From: Planktomarina sp.
Lineage (GTDB): Bacteria; Pseudomonadota; Alphaproteobacteria; Rhodobacterales; Rhodobacteraceae
NCBI GenBank assembly: GCA_022425445.1
Contig: JAKMFM010000212.1
Coordinates: 1 to 5,710, forward strand
Direction of reading: 5' to 3'
DNA length: 5,710 nucleotides
The translations under genes and the position numbers were made by a program. This document shows positions 5,293 through 5,710 of this stretch, piece after piece. The notes beneath the pieces were generated by a model. It had not been told where the DNA came from. It was given only the letters and a program-made list of their open reading frames with translations, and did not search any database. Every line of letters starts with the position of its first letter. The stretch's first letter is position 1.

Positions 5293-5710
5293 ATGAAACA
5301 CACATGCGTAGCGCTGACGATGATCGCCTCAATTCCGATAAGCGCATCAGCATCGGGATGGACCTATTCAGAAAGCCGATTACGCTATCTCAATCAGAAC
5401 TCGACCAGCGACACAAAAAGACGCGCCAATCTTAACCTTGGGTTTTAGGTCGGTCGAAACCAATATGGGCTGCGCTACATTCAGCGAACCTCCGAGAACA
5501 ACCCAAGCTGGCAAGAATCGAACATCACTTTTGGATCACATTTGGCGGATAGATTATTTGTCGAGGGTATGGTTCCAGCAGAGAAGGTCGATACCTATGA
5601 CAACCGCGGGTACGGGTTTAGAACAGAATATGAAGCAGCGTTTGGACGTGTTGGCGCGTTTTACCGAACATGGGACGACGAGGAGACTAACACCCGGGTC
5701 TACTCTACCT
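5293..5710 (+). pseudogene. secreted, probably outer-membrane beta-barrel protein, interrupted by in-frame TAG; 3' end outside window
   Basis: Begins with a good ribosome binding site (AGGAGA at 5282-5287, 5 nt before the ATG) and a plausible Sec signal peptide MKHTCVALTMIASIPISASA with cleavage near residue 20-21. After 51 codons it meets TAG (5446-5448), but the same frame stays open for another 87 codons to the window edge and continues in the same style. Before the stop: SGWTYSESRLRYLNQ and RRANLNLGF. After it: VGRNQYGLRYIQR, ESNITFGSHLADRLFVEGMV, YGFRTEYEAAFGRVGAFYR. Alternating polar and aromatic or aliphatic residues with D/N/G-rich turns are typical of beta-barrel strands, suggesting an outer-membrane protein; I do not recognise the family. 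The interruption may be a true nonsense mutation, a sequencing error, or much less likely readthrough. No in-frame ATG or GTG follows closely to restart. Confidence 0.6.

Noticed and set aside
5446..5448. TAG as pyrrolysine or programmed stop-codon readthrough
   Set aside because: There is no pyl machinery or known readthrough context visible; a plain nonsense mutation or sequence error is simpler.
1..5710. CRISPR arrays, tRNA or rRNA genes, insertion sequences, phage genes
   Set aside because: No regularly spaced repeats, tRNA cloverleaf, transposase or phage protein motifs were seen on either strand.

Overview
The window looks like chromosome of an alphaproteobacterium, most likely Rhodobacterales (marine Roseobacter type). 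This is inferred from a DUF2852 membrane protein, an RDD-family protein, the alphaproteobacterial style of the IlvB/IlvN proteins, and the moderate GC content with AT-rich intergenic DNA. I cannot name a genus from the sequence alone.

Layout. On the plus strand at the left are a 5'-truncated DUF2852 gene (3-392) and an RDD membrane protein gene (447-890), with a GC-rich hairpin between them. They converge on a minus-strand cluster, and a strong GNRA-loop hairpin (932-958) sits at the junction. The minus-strand cluster reads right to left: an ilv leader peptide and attenuator, ilvB (4834-3083), ilvN (3071-2514), a Rieske non-heme iron oxygenase alpha subunit (2380-1229), and a small helical protein (1236-1015) overlapping the oxygenase stop. 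Beyond an AT-rich divergent intergenic region, a plus-strand gene for a secreted, probably outer-membrane beta-barrel protein starts at 5293. It carries an in-frame TAG at 5446-5448, after which the same frame stays open to the window edge.

How the genes work together. IlvB and IlvN form acetohydroxyacid synthase, the first common enzyme of valine, leucine and isoleucine synthesis. Upstream are a promoter-like sequence, a 16-residue reading frame with an Ile-Val-Val run, and a textbook intrinsic terminator 26 nt before the ilvB start. This is the arrangement expected for attenuation by branched-chain aminoacyl-tRNA supply. The oxygenase lies downstream on the same strand after a 133-nt gap that holds a hairpin at the ilvN stop and a second hairpin that would cover its own ribosome binding site, so it is probably controlled separately.

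Most interesting points: the amber-interrupted beta-barrel gene, the ilvBN attenuator, the potential SD-masking hairpin of the oxygenase, and the oxygenase's glutamate at the inter-subunit bridging position. I did not find a clearly new multi-gene system.
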